Assembly (NCBI RefSeq): GCF_000478275.1
Contig: NZ_ASJB01000022.1
Span: forward strand, 1 to 64,000
DNA from: Amycolatopsis orientalis DSM 40040 = KCTC 9412
GTDB lineage: Bacteria > Actinomycetota > Actinomycetes > Mycobacteriales > Pseudonocardiaceae
Direction of reading: 5' to 3'
Length of the DNA stretch: 64,000 bases
The notes under the pieces were generated by a model. That model was not told the DNA's origin, made no database searches, and was given only the letters and a program-made list of their open reading frames with translations. Position numbers and translations under genes: made by a program. Of the stretch, positions 15,951-24,775 are shown piece by piece. Numbering within the stretch: the stretch's first letter is position 1; every line of letters begins with the position of its first letter.

Positions 15951-18500
15951 ATGGTGCTGGTGCGCGACGTCGATCCGTCGATCCTGCTGAAGAACCAGCC
16001 ACTCGGCGGAGACCTGCGCCCGTACCTGCCACGGGACGCCGATCGGGAGATCCGGGCCGCGTTGTCGGCCGCCCCGGTCACCCTGATCGTCTACGAGCAC
16101 AATTCGGGAGCGCGGCGGACAGCCTATGAAGCGTTGCTGGCGTCGTTCTCCGACTACGAACTGATCCTGAAGCCGCGGAGCACCGACCTCGCCCAGCTGC
16201 GGGGTCCGGCCGACGCCGTCGTCTGGCTGGACGGCGAACTGGACGAGACCTTCCCCTCGCTTTCCGGCGCCTTGGCGGTCTGGCTCGGCCGGAACTCCGC
16301 TCGCCGGGTCTTGGGGATCATCCGCGAAGACCGCTACGAGAACCCGGCATTGCGGGATGCCTTCGATCGTCTTCGTCCCACGGTCGTGAGACTCGCCGCG
16401 GATCTCTCCGACGGTGAGCGTTTCGTCGCGAATCAGATGTTTCCCGGGGCGGCACCCCTCAGCAAGGCCGGGCAGCTCGCCGGACTGACCGGCCAGGAAC
16501 AGCCGTCGAGCCCCGCGGACGCCCCGATCCCCGACCTGTACTCCGCCCACGTCGCCGATTACCGGCCCGACACCGACGACGGCGTCGACCGCCTCGGCAT
16601 CGGTCCCGACGTGCGGATGCTCGCCGACCTGGTCGTCTCCCGGATGATCACCCCTCCCCTGTCGATCGGCCTGTTCGGCAGCTGGGGTTCCGGCAAGAGC
16701 TTCTTCATGCGCCAGATGCAGCTGCGGGTCCGCGAACTCGCCGATTCCGCGCGCGAGGCCGAGACCACGGCCGGGGCGCACGGGAAAACCGTGTCGTCCT
16801 ACTGTTCCAGCGTCCGCCAGATCAGCTTCAACGCCTGGCACTACAGCGAAGCGAACCTTCTGGCCAGCCTCGCCACCCACATCTTCGACAACCTCGCCGC
16901 GAGCGGCGCCGAGAACGATCTCCAGCGCCAGGCCGACGCGCTCGCGGAACGCCGCAAGACCGAGAAGACGCTCCTCGGCAGGCTCAGCGCGGTCCGCCTC
17001 GAACGCAGGACCCTGACCGCTCGGCAGAAGCAGGCGACGCGGCGACGGCGGAAGCCCCGCGAGTACGTCCGCGCGGTCTTCGACAGTCTCACCGAAGCGG
17101 ACAAGGCGTGGATCGCGTCCCGGCTCGGGGTCGACCGGCCGACCGCCGAGGATCTCGAACGTCTCGCGCAGGAGACCGGCGGGCTGCGTTCGGACGTCGC
17201 CGAATTCTGGCGACGGCTGCGGCAGGATCCGGTTCCGTTGCTGGTCCTGATCGGCGGGCTGGTGACGGTCCTGGTCGTCACGCTGCTCGTGGGCCGGTCA
17301 CAGGTTTCGGGGGTGCTCGGCGGGCTCACCGTGGTGAGTTCCGCGCTGACCGTGGTCCTGCGGATGCGTGCCAGCGCGGGCCGGATCCACGACGCACTCG
17401 GCAAACTCGGTGGTCCGTCCGAAGAGGACGAAGAGACCGAGCGACGGCTGGCCGAACTGGACGCGGAATCCGAGCGGCTCGAGAAGGCTGTCACCGAACT
17501 CGCGCCCGGGCTGGATCTCGTGTCGTTCGCCGAGTCCCGGCTCTCGGACTACGTCGAGCATCTCGGGGTGGTCTCGTTGCTGCGCAAGGACCTCGAGACG
17601 TTCGCGACCATGCTCGCCGAAGTACCGCACGGTTCCGGCAAGATCGAGCGGACCGTGCTCTACATCGACGACCTCGACCGGTGCCCGCCCAAGGTCGTCG
17701 TCCAGGTCCTCGAAGCCATTCACCTCCTGCTTGCGCTGCCGGTGTTCGTCGTCGTGGTGGGCGTCGACTCGCGATGGCTGAAGAAGGCCGTCGAGCAGCA
17801 CTACGAGCAGATGCTCGGCGACGATCCGGAAGCCTTCGCCGAGAACTACCTGGAGAAGATCTTCCAGGTCCCGTTCATGTTGTCCCCCATGGACGATCCA
17901 GGGTTCGCGGGGCTCGTGCGCGGGCTCGCCGCCACCGAGGGTCAGGACGCCACACCGGTGAGCGTGCCCGCGGAAGCGGACGAGACATCCGGCGCCCACT
18001 CTCGAATCCCGGCCGGGCTTCCTCCGCACGAGGCAGCACCGGGACCGTCGTCTGAACAGTCCACAATAGACCTTCGACCCCCTCGTCTGGTCATCTCACG
18101 GGCGGAGCTGGACTTCCTGGCGACACTGGCGCCGCTCGTCCGGTCCCCGCGGGCCGCGAAACGGCTCCTGAACCTGTATCGGCTGCTCCGGGCGAGGCTC
18201 GCCGGCGAAGAACTGGCCGAGTTCGTCGCCGACGGCTCGCGGGAGGCACCGTTTCGCGCGGTGCTGGTGCTGCTCTCGGTACTGGTCGGATACCCGGAGG
18301 CCGTCTCCTGGTTCTTCGCCTCCCTCGCCGGGACGGATCCCGGTGACAAGGCGCTCGACATCGTGTCGTCGCTGAACGACCACGAACTGCGGCCGAAGCT
18401 CGAACGCGGCCTGTCCGGCGAGTCGTGGCCGGAATTGGCCGCGTCCTATCAGCGCTGGCTGCCGCTGGTGAACCGGTTCTCGTTCACCCGCGAGGGCTGA
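15951..18500 (+). CDS. KAP-family P-loop NTPase with degenerate N-terminal P-loop domain
   Basis: 849 residues. Residues about 20-165 match the opening of actinobacterial NTPases that begin with a PYxPRDxDxxLRAAL block, but the expected GxSxAGKTRxAYEA P-loop reads YEHNSGARRTAYEAL (48-62), so the Gly-Lys-Thr is lost. The KAP domain follows: Walker A GSWGSGKS (243-250), an inserted hydrophobic pair about residues 427-472 that should span the membrane, coiled-coil stretches, and Walker B YIDDLDRCPPK (Asp573-574). KAP NTPases are membrane-attached and rare; some act in phage or plasmid conflict. Role here is unknown. The last 52 bp overlap the convergent flavin-reductase-like gene. Confidence 0.85.
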   Translation: MVLVRDVDPSILLKNQPLGGDLRPYLPRDADREIRAALSAAPVTLIVYEHNSGARRTAYEALLASFSDYELILKPRSTDLAQLRGPADAVVWLDGELDETFPSLSGALAVWLGRNSARRVLGIIREDRYENPALRDAFDRLRPTVVRLAADLSDGERFVANQMFPGAAPLSKAGQLAGLTGQEQPSSPADAPIPDLYSAHVADYRPDTDDGVDRLGIGPDVRMLADLVVSRMITPPLSIGLFGSWGSGKSFFMRQMQLRVRELADSAREAETTAGAHGKTVSSYCSSVRQISFNAWHYSEANLLASLATHIFDNLAASGAENDLQRQADALAERRKTEKTLLGRLSAVRLERRTLTARQKQATRRRRKPREYVRAVFDSLTEADKAWIASRLGVDRPTAEDLERLAQETGGLRSDVAEFWRRLRQDPVPLLVLIGGLVTVLVVTLLVGRSQVSGVLGGLTVVSSALTVVLRMRASAGRIHDALGKLGGPSEEDEETERRLAELDAESERLEKAVTELAPGLDLVSFAESRLSDYVEHLGVVSLLRKDLETFATMLAEVPHGSGKIERTVLYIDDLDRCPPKVVVQVLEAIHLLLALPVFVVVVGVDSRWLKKAVEQHYEQMLGDDPEAFAENYLEKIFQVPFMLSPMDDPGFAGLVRGLAATEGQDATPVSVPAEADETSGAHSRIPAGLPPHEAAPGPSSEQSTIDLRPPRLVISRAELDFLATLAPLVRSPRAAKRLLNLYRLLRARLAGEELAEFVADGSREAPFRAVLVLLSVLVGYPEAVSWFFASLAGTDPGDKALDIVSSLNDHELRPKLERGLSGESWPELAASYQRWLPLVNRFSFTREG

Positions 18501-19189
18501 GTCCGCGACCGCTCGATGTCGGGGCCCCGGTAGAGCCGTTCCGGGATCCGCGCCAGCGTCGACGGATGGACCTGCGGGCCGAGGCCGTAGAGCTTCTGGA
18601 AGCTCATGATCAGCGGCCGCCACCGGTCGGGGTCGATCCGGTCGTCGGTACCCGGCATCCGGATGTCGTCGTGGACGTGGACGCGCTGCACGCGGACCTC
18701 GAACACGAGCACCCCGCCGCGTTGCGCCTCGTCGTCCTCGGCGAGCGGGTGGACGGCCTCGACGACGGCCTCCATCGCCACCGGGCATTCCGCCACCCGC
18801 GCCGGGCGGACGGTCTCCGAAGCGACCGGGGTGAGCCCGGCCCGGCCGAACTTGTCCGCTTCGTGCCGGTAGCCGCGTTCGTACTTCCGCGGCGGGACGG
18901 GATCCGATCCGGTGGTCAGTGCCAGCCGGTCCACCGCGGCCGCCAGGTCGTCGGAAGGGAGATTCAGAACACATTCGCGGTTGTGCATGAGATTCTGCGC
19001 CGTCTTGGATTTCGCGCCCAGTCCGAGCATCCCCCGCCAGCCGAGCCAGAACGCCGACGACATCGGAGCCAGGTTTCCGGCCCCGGTCTCGTCGACCGTC
19101 GAGAGAAGCACCACCGGGGTGCCGAAGTAGAGGATTCCGGGCTCTATACGGGTGTGCGCGGCCTCGGCCGCTGACGTGGTCACTGTCAC
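18449..19189 (-). CDS. Flavin reductase-like FMN-binding protein
   Basis: About 246 residues with the split-barrel flavin fold: PVVLLSTVDETGAGNLAPMSS, FWLGW, and KTAQNLMHNRECVLNLPS. These are typical of FMN-binding flavin-reductase-like proteins, which often serve partner monooxygenases or bind heme or flavin. The start is uncertain (GTG 19189 or 19183, or a TTG at 19249). Its 3' end overlaps the KAP gene by 52 bp in opposite orientation. Confidence 0.75.
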   Translation of the reverse strand: MTVTTSAAEAAHTRIEPGILYFGTPVVLLSTVDETGAGNLAPMSSAFWLGWRGMLGLGAKSKTAQNLMHNRECVLNLPSDDLAAAVDRLALTTGSDPVPPRKYERGYRHEADKFGRAGLTPVASETVRPARVAECPVAMEAVVEAVHPLAEDDEAQRGGVLVFEVRVQRVHVHDDIRMPGTDDRIDPDRWRPLIMSFQKLYGLGPQVHPSTLARIPERLYRGPDIERSRTQPSRVNENRFTSGSQR

Positions 19190-19363
19190 GACCGCCAGCT
19201 TCGCCGCGCCGCGCGACGGACGCTGGCGAGAATCGGACGTCGCGATCAAGCTCCTCGGCAGACGGCCTCACCGGCCGCGAGCGCCTACCCTTTCGGTGGA
19301 GGTTCCTTGCGGCGGGCGCGAAACCCGTGTCGTTCGGAGTACTGCGTTCGGCCGATTGCTGGT

Positions 19364-19378
19364 AAGTTCGCCGAACTT
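19364..19378. promoter_or_regulatory. AAGTTC-GCC-GAACTT palindrome upstream of the fusion ligase
   Basis: A perfect 6-bp inverted repeat with 3-bp centre, 66 bp before the SRPBCC/ligase start. GTTCGGC (19346-19352) is a second, longer-range partner of GCCGAAC. Candidate operator; no regulator gene is adjacent. Confidence 0.35.
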
Positions 19379-19444
19379 GAATGACGAAGGAGGCGCCGGC
19401 AGCTGCCCGGTCAACACCCGAACGCGCGTGGTGAGGCGAATCGC

Positions 19445-21514
19445 ATGCGAGACGATGTGGTCCAGGCGAGCTCGATCCTCGGGCACTCTCCCGGCCAGGT
19501 TTGGGAAGTGATCGGCGATCCCGAGTCCTACTCGAGGTTCGTCGCGGAGATCAGCTGGTGCGAGATCCGGCAGTCCGCCGAACGCGGACGCGGCCCGAAA
19601 TGCCTCATCCGGCTGGAGCCGAGGCCGGGCAAGCTCGTCGTCGGCGACATCGAAGCCCGGGTCTGGCGGCCCGGTGAGCATGTCGTCTGGTGCGGCGTCG
19701 AGGACGACGGCAACTGGGTCTCGATCGAGCTGCGGCAGGCTCCCGACAACGGCACGGAACTCGTCGCACAGCTGATGCTTCCCGCGCGGAACGCGCATCT
19801 GGTGTCCGCCGCCTCGTTCAAACGCACCGTCCGCGCGGTGACCCGGCGGATCGACCTGCACCTTTCGGGGCGGGCCGCGCCACCGCAAGAGGAACCCGCG
19901 CATACCAAGGCCACCACGCTGCACACGGCCAGCACGCTGATCAAGGCCGGGGTGCTCGCGGCCGCGCGGCCGGACAAGATCGCCCGGCAGCTCACCTCGC
20001 TCTCGCAGTGGGGCGCGACGGTCGCGGGCGGCTACACGGCCAACGCCGCCCGGGTGCCGGACGACGTCGCGCTGCACGACGAGCGCAACGTCCGGACGTT
20101 CAAGCAGGCGGCGGAACGCAGCAACCAGATCGCGAACGCACTGGCACTGCGCGGAGTCCGCTCCCGCGACCGGATCGCCCTGTTGTGCCGCAACCACGCC
20201 GCGATGGTCGAGTGCCTGATCGCGTGCAGCAAACTCGGGGCGGACGCGATCCTGCTCAACACCGGGCTTTCCGCCGGCGCGGTCGCGAACGTCGTCGACC
20301 TGCACAAACCGGTGGCGGTGCTCGCCGACGACGAGTTCTCGCGCGTCATCGCCGACATCCCCGGCGATTTCCTGCGGCTGTCCACCTGGCCGGAGACCGA
20401 GAACGGTTATCCGACGATCGACCAGCTGATCGCCGGGGTGCCCACCACCAAACTCAAGCCGGTGGACCGGATCGGCAGGCTCGTCGTGCTGACCTCGGGC
20501 ACCACGGGAACACCCAAGGGCGCGCGCCGTCCGACGCCGAAGGGACTCGCGACCTCGGCCGCCATGCTGGACCGCATCCCGCTCCGCACCGGTGACCGGT
20601 TCGTGGTGGCCGCGCCCCTGTTCCACAGCTGGGGCCTCGCCGGGATGCAGATCGGGATGGCGGTGCGGGCGTCGCTGTCGCTGATCCGCCGCTTCGACGC
20701 GGAAGAGATCCTGAGGACCATCGCCGAACACCGGGCGGGCGTGCTGTTCGCCGTCCCGATCATGTTGCAGCGCATCCTCGATCTGCCCGAGCGGATCCGC
20801 AGCCGGTACGACCTGTCGTCGCTGCGCATCGTCGCCAGCAGCGGTTCCGCGCTGCCGGGGACGATCGTCACCGAGTTCATGGACACCTTCGGCGACGTGC
20901 TCTACAACTTCTACGGCTCCACCGAGGTTTCGTGGGCGAGTATCGCCACCCCCGAAGACCTCCGCGCGGCGCCGACGACCGCCGGCCGCTGTCCGCCCGG
21001 CACCCGCGTCGCCATCCTCGACGAGGAGCACAACCGCGTCCCGCCGGGCTGGGAGGGACAGATCTTCGTCGGCAACGACATGCTGTTCGAGGGCTACACC
21101 GACGGCGCCAGCGTGCCGCGCGCGGACGAACTGATGGCGACCGGTGACGTCGGCTACCAGGACGCCTCCGGTCGCCTCTTCGTCACCGGCCGGGCCGACG
21201 AGATGATCGTGTCCGGCGGGGAGAACGTGTCACCGCGCCCGGTCGAGGAGGCCATCGTCGCGCTGCCCGGTGTCCACGAAGCGGCCGTGATCGGCGTGCC
21301 GGACCGCGAGTACGGGCAACGGTTCGCCGCCTACATCGTCCCGAAACACGGGGCCCGGATGAACGCCGAGGACGTCCGCGCCTACATCCACCGTCGGCTG
21401 GCGCGTTTCGCGGTGCCACGGGACGTGTACTTCGTCGAGGAACTGCCCCGGAACGCGACCGGCAAGGTGCTCAAGCGGTTGCTGAAGGACGAGACCTGGC
21501 CGATCGACCAATAG
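19445..21514 (+). CDS. SRPBCC domain fused to acyl-CoA synthetase
   Basis: 689 residues. The first ~145 form a polyketide-cyclase/START-like (SRPBCC) domain (HSPGQVWEVIGDPESYSRFV), a hydrophobic-ligand pocket. After a linker, residues about 190-685 form an AMP-dependent ligase with VLTSGTTGTPKGARRP, NFYGSTEVSWASI, TGRADEMIVSGGENVSPRP and the catalytic Lys in RNATGKVLKR. The fusion suggests that the pocket delivers or holds a lipid acid or acyl product for the ligase. Similar ligases occur in mycobacterial fatty-acid metabolism. Converges on the second CoA ligase gene 16 bp away. Confidence 0.88.
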   Translation: MRDDVVQASSILGHSPGQVWEVIGDPESYSRFVAEISWCEIRQSAERGRGPKCLIRLEPRPGKLVVGDIEARVWRPGEHVVWCGVEDDGNWVSIELRQAPDNGTELVAQLMLPARNAHLVSAASFKRTVRAVTRRIDLHLSGRAAPPQEEPAHTKATTLHTASTLIKAGVLAAARPDKIARQLTSLSQWGATVAGGYTANAARVPDDVALHDERNVRTFKQAAERSNQIANALALRGVRSRDRIALLCRNHAAMVECLIACSKLGADAILLNTGLSAGAVANVVDLHKPVAVLADDEFSRVIADIPGDFLRLSTWPETENGYPTIDQLIAGVPTTKLKPVDRIGRLVVLTSGTTGTPKGARRPTPKGLATSAAMLDRIPLRTGDRFVVAAPLFHSWGLAGMQIGMAVRASLSLIRRFDAEEILRTIAEHRAGVLFAVPIMLQRILDLPERIRSRYDLSSLRIVASSGSALPGTIVTEFMDTFGDVLYNFYGSTEVSWASIATPEDLRAAPTTAGRCPPGTRVAILDEEHNRVPPGWEGQIFVGNDMLFEGYTDGASVPRADELMATGDVGYQDASGRLFVTGRADEMIVSGGENVSPRPVEEAIVALPGVHEAAVIGVPDREYGQRFAAYIVPKHGARMNAEDVRAYIHRRLARFAVPRDVYFVEELPRNATGKVLKRLLKDETWPIDQ

Positions 21515-21530
21515 TGTCCTTTGTGGACCC

Positions 21531-23144
21531 TCAGGACGCGTGCCGCTTCCGCAACAGGAAGCGCTGGATCTTCCCGCTGGGCGTTTTGGGCAGCGCGTCC
21601 ACGAAGTGCACCTCACGCGGGTAAGCGTGCGCGGCGAACCGTGTCTTGACCAGACGCCGCAGCTCGTCCGCCAGCTCCGCGTCGGCGGTGACGCCGTCCC
21701 GTACCACCACGTAGGCCACGACCACCTCGCCCCGCAACGCGTCCGGCACGCCGATCACGGCGGACTCGGCCACGGCGGAATGCTGCTGCAGAACGCTTTC
21801 CACGTCGAACGGGCCGATCCGGTAGCCGGCCATCAGGATGACGTCGTCATCGCGTGAGGCGAAGGTCAGGTAGCCGTCGGCGTCCTTGGCGGCGACGTCG
21901 CCCGTGTAGTACCAGCGGCCGTCGGGGCTGAACCGGGCGGCGGTGCGTTCGGGGGCATCACGGTAACCCCGGAACCACAGCAACGGACTCGCGGGAAGGT
22001 CCAAGGCGACGCGGCCACGCTCCCCCGGCTCCGCCACCACGTCGGCGTCTTCCCGGAGGACCTCGACGGCGAAGCCCGGCAGAACCCGTCCCATGGAACC
22101 CGGTTTGACCTCCGCGCGGAGGTCCGGATGCCAGGCGTTGCCCACCACCATGCCGAGTTCGGTCTGTCCATAGTGGTCATGAACGCCGACGCCCAGCTTC
22201 GACGACGCCCACTCCAGGACGTCCGGCGTCAGCGGTTCGCCCGCCGACGAGCAGTGCCGCAGCCGGAGACCGTCCGGCACCGGCGCGTCCGCGTTACGGA
22301 GCGCGCGGTACACCGTCGGCGCGGCGGCGAAGTTGGTGACGCCGAACTTCTCCAGCACCGCCCAGGTCAGCTCGGCCGAGAAACCGGCGTGCAGCAACAG
22401 GCTCCGCCTGCCGGTCGCCATCGGCGTCATGATCGCGTAGTACAGCCCGTACGCCCATCCGGGGTCCGCGGCGTTCCAGAAGACGTCGTCGGCCCGGACG
22501 TCCAGCGCGAAGTCCTGGTACGCCTGGAAACCCGCGAGCGCGCGGAGCGGGATCGGGACCGCTTTGGGCGTCCCGGTGGTCCCGGAGGTGAACAACTCGA
22601 CCAGCACCCCGGAACCGCCGGTCACCGCCGCTTCCGGCCACGGCGCCGCACTGTTCTCCAGCTCTCCGAACGACAGGGCTCCACCGGCGGCGTCACCGGC
22701 GACGACGATCCGGCGCCCGTCGTCGGCGGGCAGGTCCGCGGACGGCTCCAGTTTCGCCAGCTGGTCCGCGTCGGCGACGACGACCTTCGTGCCGTTGCCG
22801 GTGATCCGCAGCGCGATCGCGGGCGGCGCGAACGCGGTGAACAGCGGAACATGCACCGCGCCCAGCCGCCAGATCGCCAGCAGCGCCACCACCAGCTCCG
22901 CCGACTTGCCCATCAGGGTCGCCACCCGGTCCCCCGGCCCCACCCCGAGGCCGGCCAGTGCCCCGGCGAACCGCTCCGACCGCTCGCGCAGTTCGCCGTA
23001 GGTCAGGTCGTGGGCGGTCAGGCCGGGTTCGATCACAGTGAACGCCACCGCGTCCGCGGGATGCCGGTCGCACAGCAGGGTCGCGGCGCTCGCGAGCCCG
23101 TCGCCGTAGACCTCGAGCAACCGCCGGACGTGAGCTTCGGTCAT
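21531..23144 (-). CDS. AMP-forming acyl/aryl-CoA ligase
   Basis: 537 residues from the ATG preceded by GGGAGAAACG. Motifs: ELFTSGTTGTPKAVPIP, the WNAADPGWAYGLYY segment seen in acetyl/aryl-CoA ligases, DHYGQTELGM, WYYTGDVA, and the catalytic Lys in PKTPSGKIQRF. The PGWAYG region suggests a short or medium-chain or aromatic acid. Divergent from a GAF-LuxR regulator, which is the likely controller. Confidence 0.87.
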   Translation of the reverse strand: MTEAHVRRLLEVYGDGLASAATLLCDRHPADAVAFTVIEPGLTAHDLTYGELRERSERFAGALAGLGVGPGDRVATLMGKSAELVVALLAIWRLGAVHVPLFTAFAPPAIALRITGNGTKVVVADADQLAKLEPSADLPADDGRRIVVAGDAAGGALSFGELENSAAPWPEAAVTGGSGVLVELFTSGTTGTPKAVPIPLRALAGFQAYQDFALDVRADDVFWNAADPGWAYGLYYAIMTPMATGRRSLLLHAGFSAELTWAVLEKFGVTNFAAAPTVYRALRNADAPVPDGLRLRHCSSAGEPLTPDVLEWASSKLGVGVHDHYGQTELGMVVGNAWHPDLRAEVKPGSMGRVLPGFAVEVLREDADVVAEPGERGRVALDLPASPLLWFRGYRDAPERTAARFSPDGRWYYTGDVAAKDADGYLTFASRDDDVILMAGYRIGPFDVESVLQQHSAVAESAVIGVPDALRGEVVVAYVVVRDGVTADAELADELRRLVKTRFAAHAYPREVHFVDALPKTPSGKIQRFLLRKRHAS

Positions 23145-23250
23145 CGTTTCTCCCGCGAACTTCCGAAGGCGTACAGTTCCGGGAATCGTGCGGGCGGACC
23201 GGATCCGCCACCACCCCCGATCGAGGGGGATCACCGAGGAGGGTGAGCCG

Positions 23251-24066
23251 ATGCGGGTCGACGACGCCCAGCTGCTCGGCGCGGTCTCGAACCTGCGCCG
23301 CGACACCGGTCTGCCGGTCGGATTCGCCGGGATCGCGGGTCCCTCGCCGCGGATGAAGCTGACCGCGTTCCTCGGCAACCGCGGCACCGCACTCGACGGC
23401 CTGTCCGTCCGCGCGGGCCTCGGCCTCGGCGGCAAGGCGCTCGCCCTGACCCGGCCGGTGGTCGCCAACGGCTACCACAGCGCGACCACGATCAGTCACG
23501 ACTACGACGAACCGGTCCGCGACGAGGGCATCCACTCCGTGGTCGCGATCCCGGTCGTGGTGCGCCGCCGGGTCCGCGCCGTGCTGTACGGCGGCCTGCG
23601 CGACGAGGCCGTCCTCTCCGACCGCACGATCACCGCCGCGCTGCACGCCGCGCGCGACCTCGAACAGACGATGGCCGTCGAGGACGAGATCGAGAAGCGG
23701 CTGGCCCAGGCGCGACCGCTCGCCGAGCATCAGGAGGACGCCGCGCCGCGGGAACGGCTACGCGAGGTCTACGGCGAACTCCGCGCCCTTGCCGGTCAGG
23801 TCGCCGACAATACGCTCCGTGCCCGTCTCGACGAGGTCTGCGAGAACCTGACCGGCGCCGCCACCGCGGCGGTCCGCCTCGCGCCGAGGGAACTGGACAC
23901 CGTCGCGCTCGTGGCTCTCGGCCTGACCAACGCCGAGATCGCCGACCGGCTGGGCCTGACCACCGAAACGGTCAAGAGCTACCTGCGGGACGCGATGCGC
24001 AAACTCGACGCGAACTCCCGGTTGCAGGCCGTCACGTACGCGCGGCGGCTCGGCCTGCTCCCCTGA
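23251..24066 (+). CDS. GAF-LuxR transcriptional regulator
   Basis: 271 residues from ATG 23251 behind GAGGAGGGTGAG; upstream starts lack such a site. An N-terminal GAF-like sensor region (residues about 15-140), a helical linker, and a C-terminal LuxR HTH (LGLTNAEIADRLGLTTETVKSYLRDAMRKL). This architecture is common next to CoA ligase or dehydrogenase genes in actinobacteria. Divergent from the ligase gene, with 106 bp between starts. Confidence 0.85.
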   Translation: MRVDDAQLLGAVSNLRRDTGLPVGFAGIAGPSPRMKLTAFLGNRGTALDGLSVRAGLGLGGKALALTRPVVANGYHSATTISHDYDEPVRDEGIHSVVAIPVVVRRRVRAVLYGGLRDEAVLSDRTITAALHAARDLEQTMAVEDEIEKRLAQARPLAEHQEDAAPRERLREVYGELRALAGQVADNTLRARLDEVCENLTGAATAAVRLAPRELDTVALVALGLTNAEIADRLGLTTETVKSYLRDAMRKLDANSRLQAVTYARRLGLLP

Positions 24067-24067
24067 C

Positions 24068-24670
24068 TCAAGCAGGCGGCAGCGGCGAGACCGAGACGAT
24101 GCAGTACTTGTCCTCGCCTTCCCGGCGGACCTCCATCGTCGTGCTGAACTCCGACTCGTAGTTCAGCGTTCCGGACATCGTCACCGAGATCAGGTCCGGG
24201 CCGGCCGCTCGCGGATCCTTCGCGGTGAGCGACGCGTTCCGGTCCCCCAGGGCCTTCGCCGCGGCACGGACCTTTTCCTTGGAATCCGCACAGGCCGATT
24301 CGGCGGCCTTGTCGGCTTCGTCGCCGAACACCGCGAGCATGAACTTGCCCGCCAGGACCGACCCCCACTCGACGCTGAGCGGAGTCTTGGTGGCGCTCGA
24401 CGAAGACGACGGTTTGTCGTCACTCAGCAGGAAACCGGGTGCCACGAAAGCAAGGATCACGAAGACGATCACCACGAGCGCGCCTCCGCCGGCGATGAGC
24501 CCGATCATCAGGCCGTTGCCCTTCTTCGGCGGCTGCTGCCCCGGGAACTGCGGCCCGCCGTACCCGGGCGGCGGATACCCCTGCTGCGGGTATTGCTGCT
24601 GCGGATACTGCTGGGGCGGGCCCTGCTGCGGGTAGCCCTGTCCCCATTGGGGTCCCTGCGGATACGACAT
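24068..24670 (-). CDS. Proline/glutamine-rich single-pass membrane protein
   Basis: 200 residues. The first 50 are low-complexity PQGY-rich (PQQYPQQQYPQQGYPPPGYG), then a cationic KKGNG, one transmembrane helix (LMIGLIAGGGALVVIVFVIL) and an extracytoplasmic domain of about 120 residues with a single visible pair of cysteines. Such proteins are common but unassigned in actinomycetes. It ends 1 bp from the convergent regulator stop. Function not recognised. Confidence 0.75.
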   Translation of the reverse strand: MSYPQGPQWGQGYPQQGPPQQYPQQQYPQQGYPPPGYGGPQFPGQQPPKKGNGLMIGLIAGGGALVVIVFVILAFVAPGFLLSDDKPSSSSSATKTPLSVEWGSVLAGKFMLAVFGDEADKAAESACADSKEKVRAAAKALGDRNASLTAKDPRAAGPDLISVTMSGTLNYESEFSTTMEVRREGEDKYCIVSVSPLPPA

Positions 24671-24775
24671 CGATGCTTCCTTCTCCCCAGTCGATCTGTC
24701 CGGCGAATCTACCGTCCCCTTCGGACAGTCGGAAACCAGCTCCGCGGGCCTGGTGTCGCGATTAGACTCGAAAGC

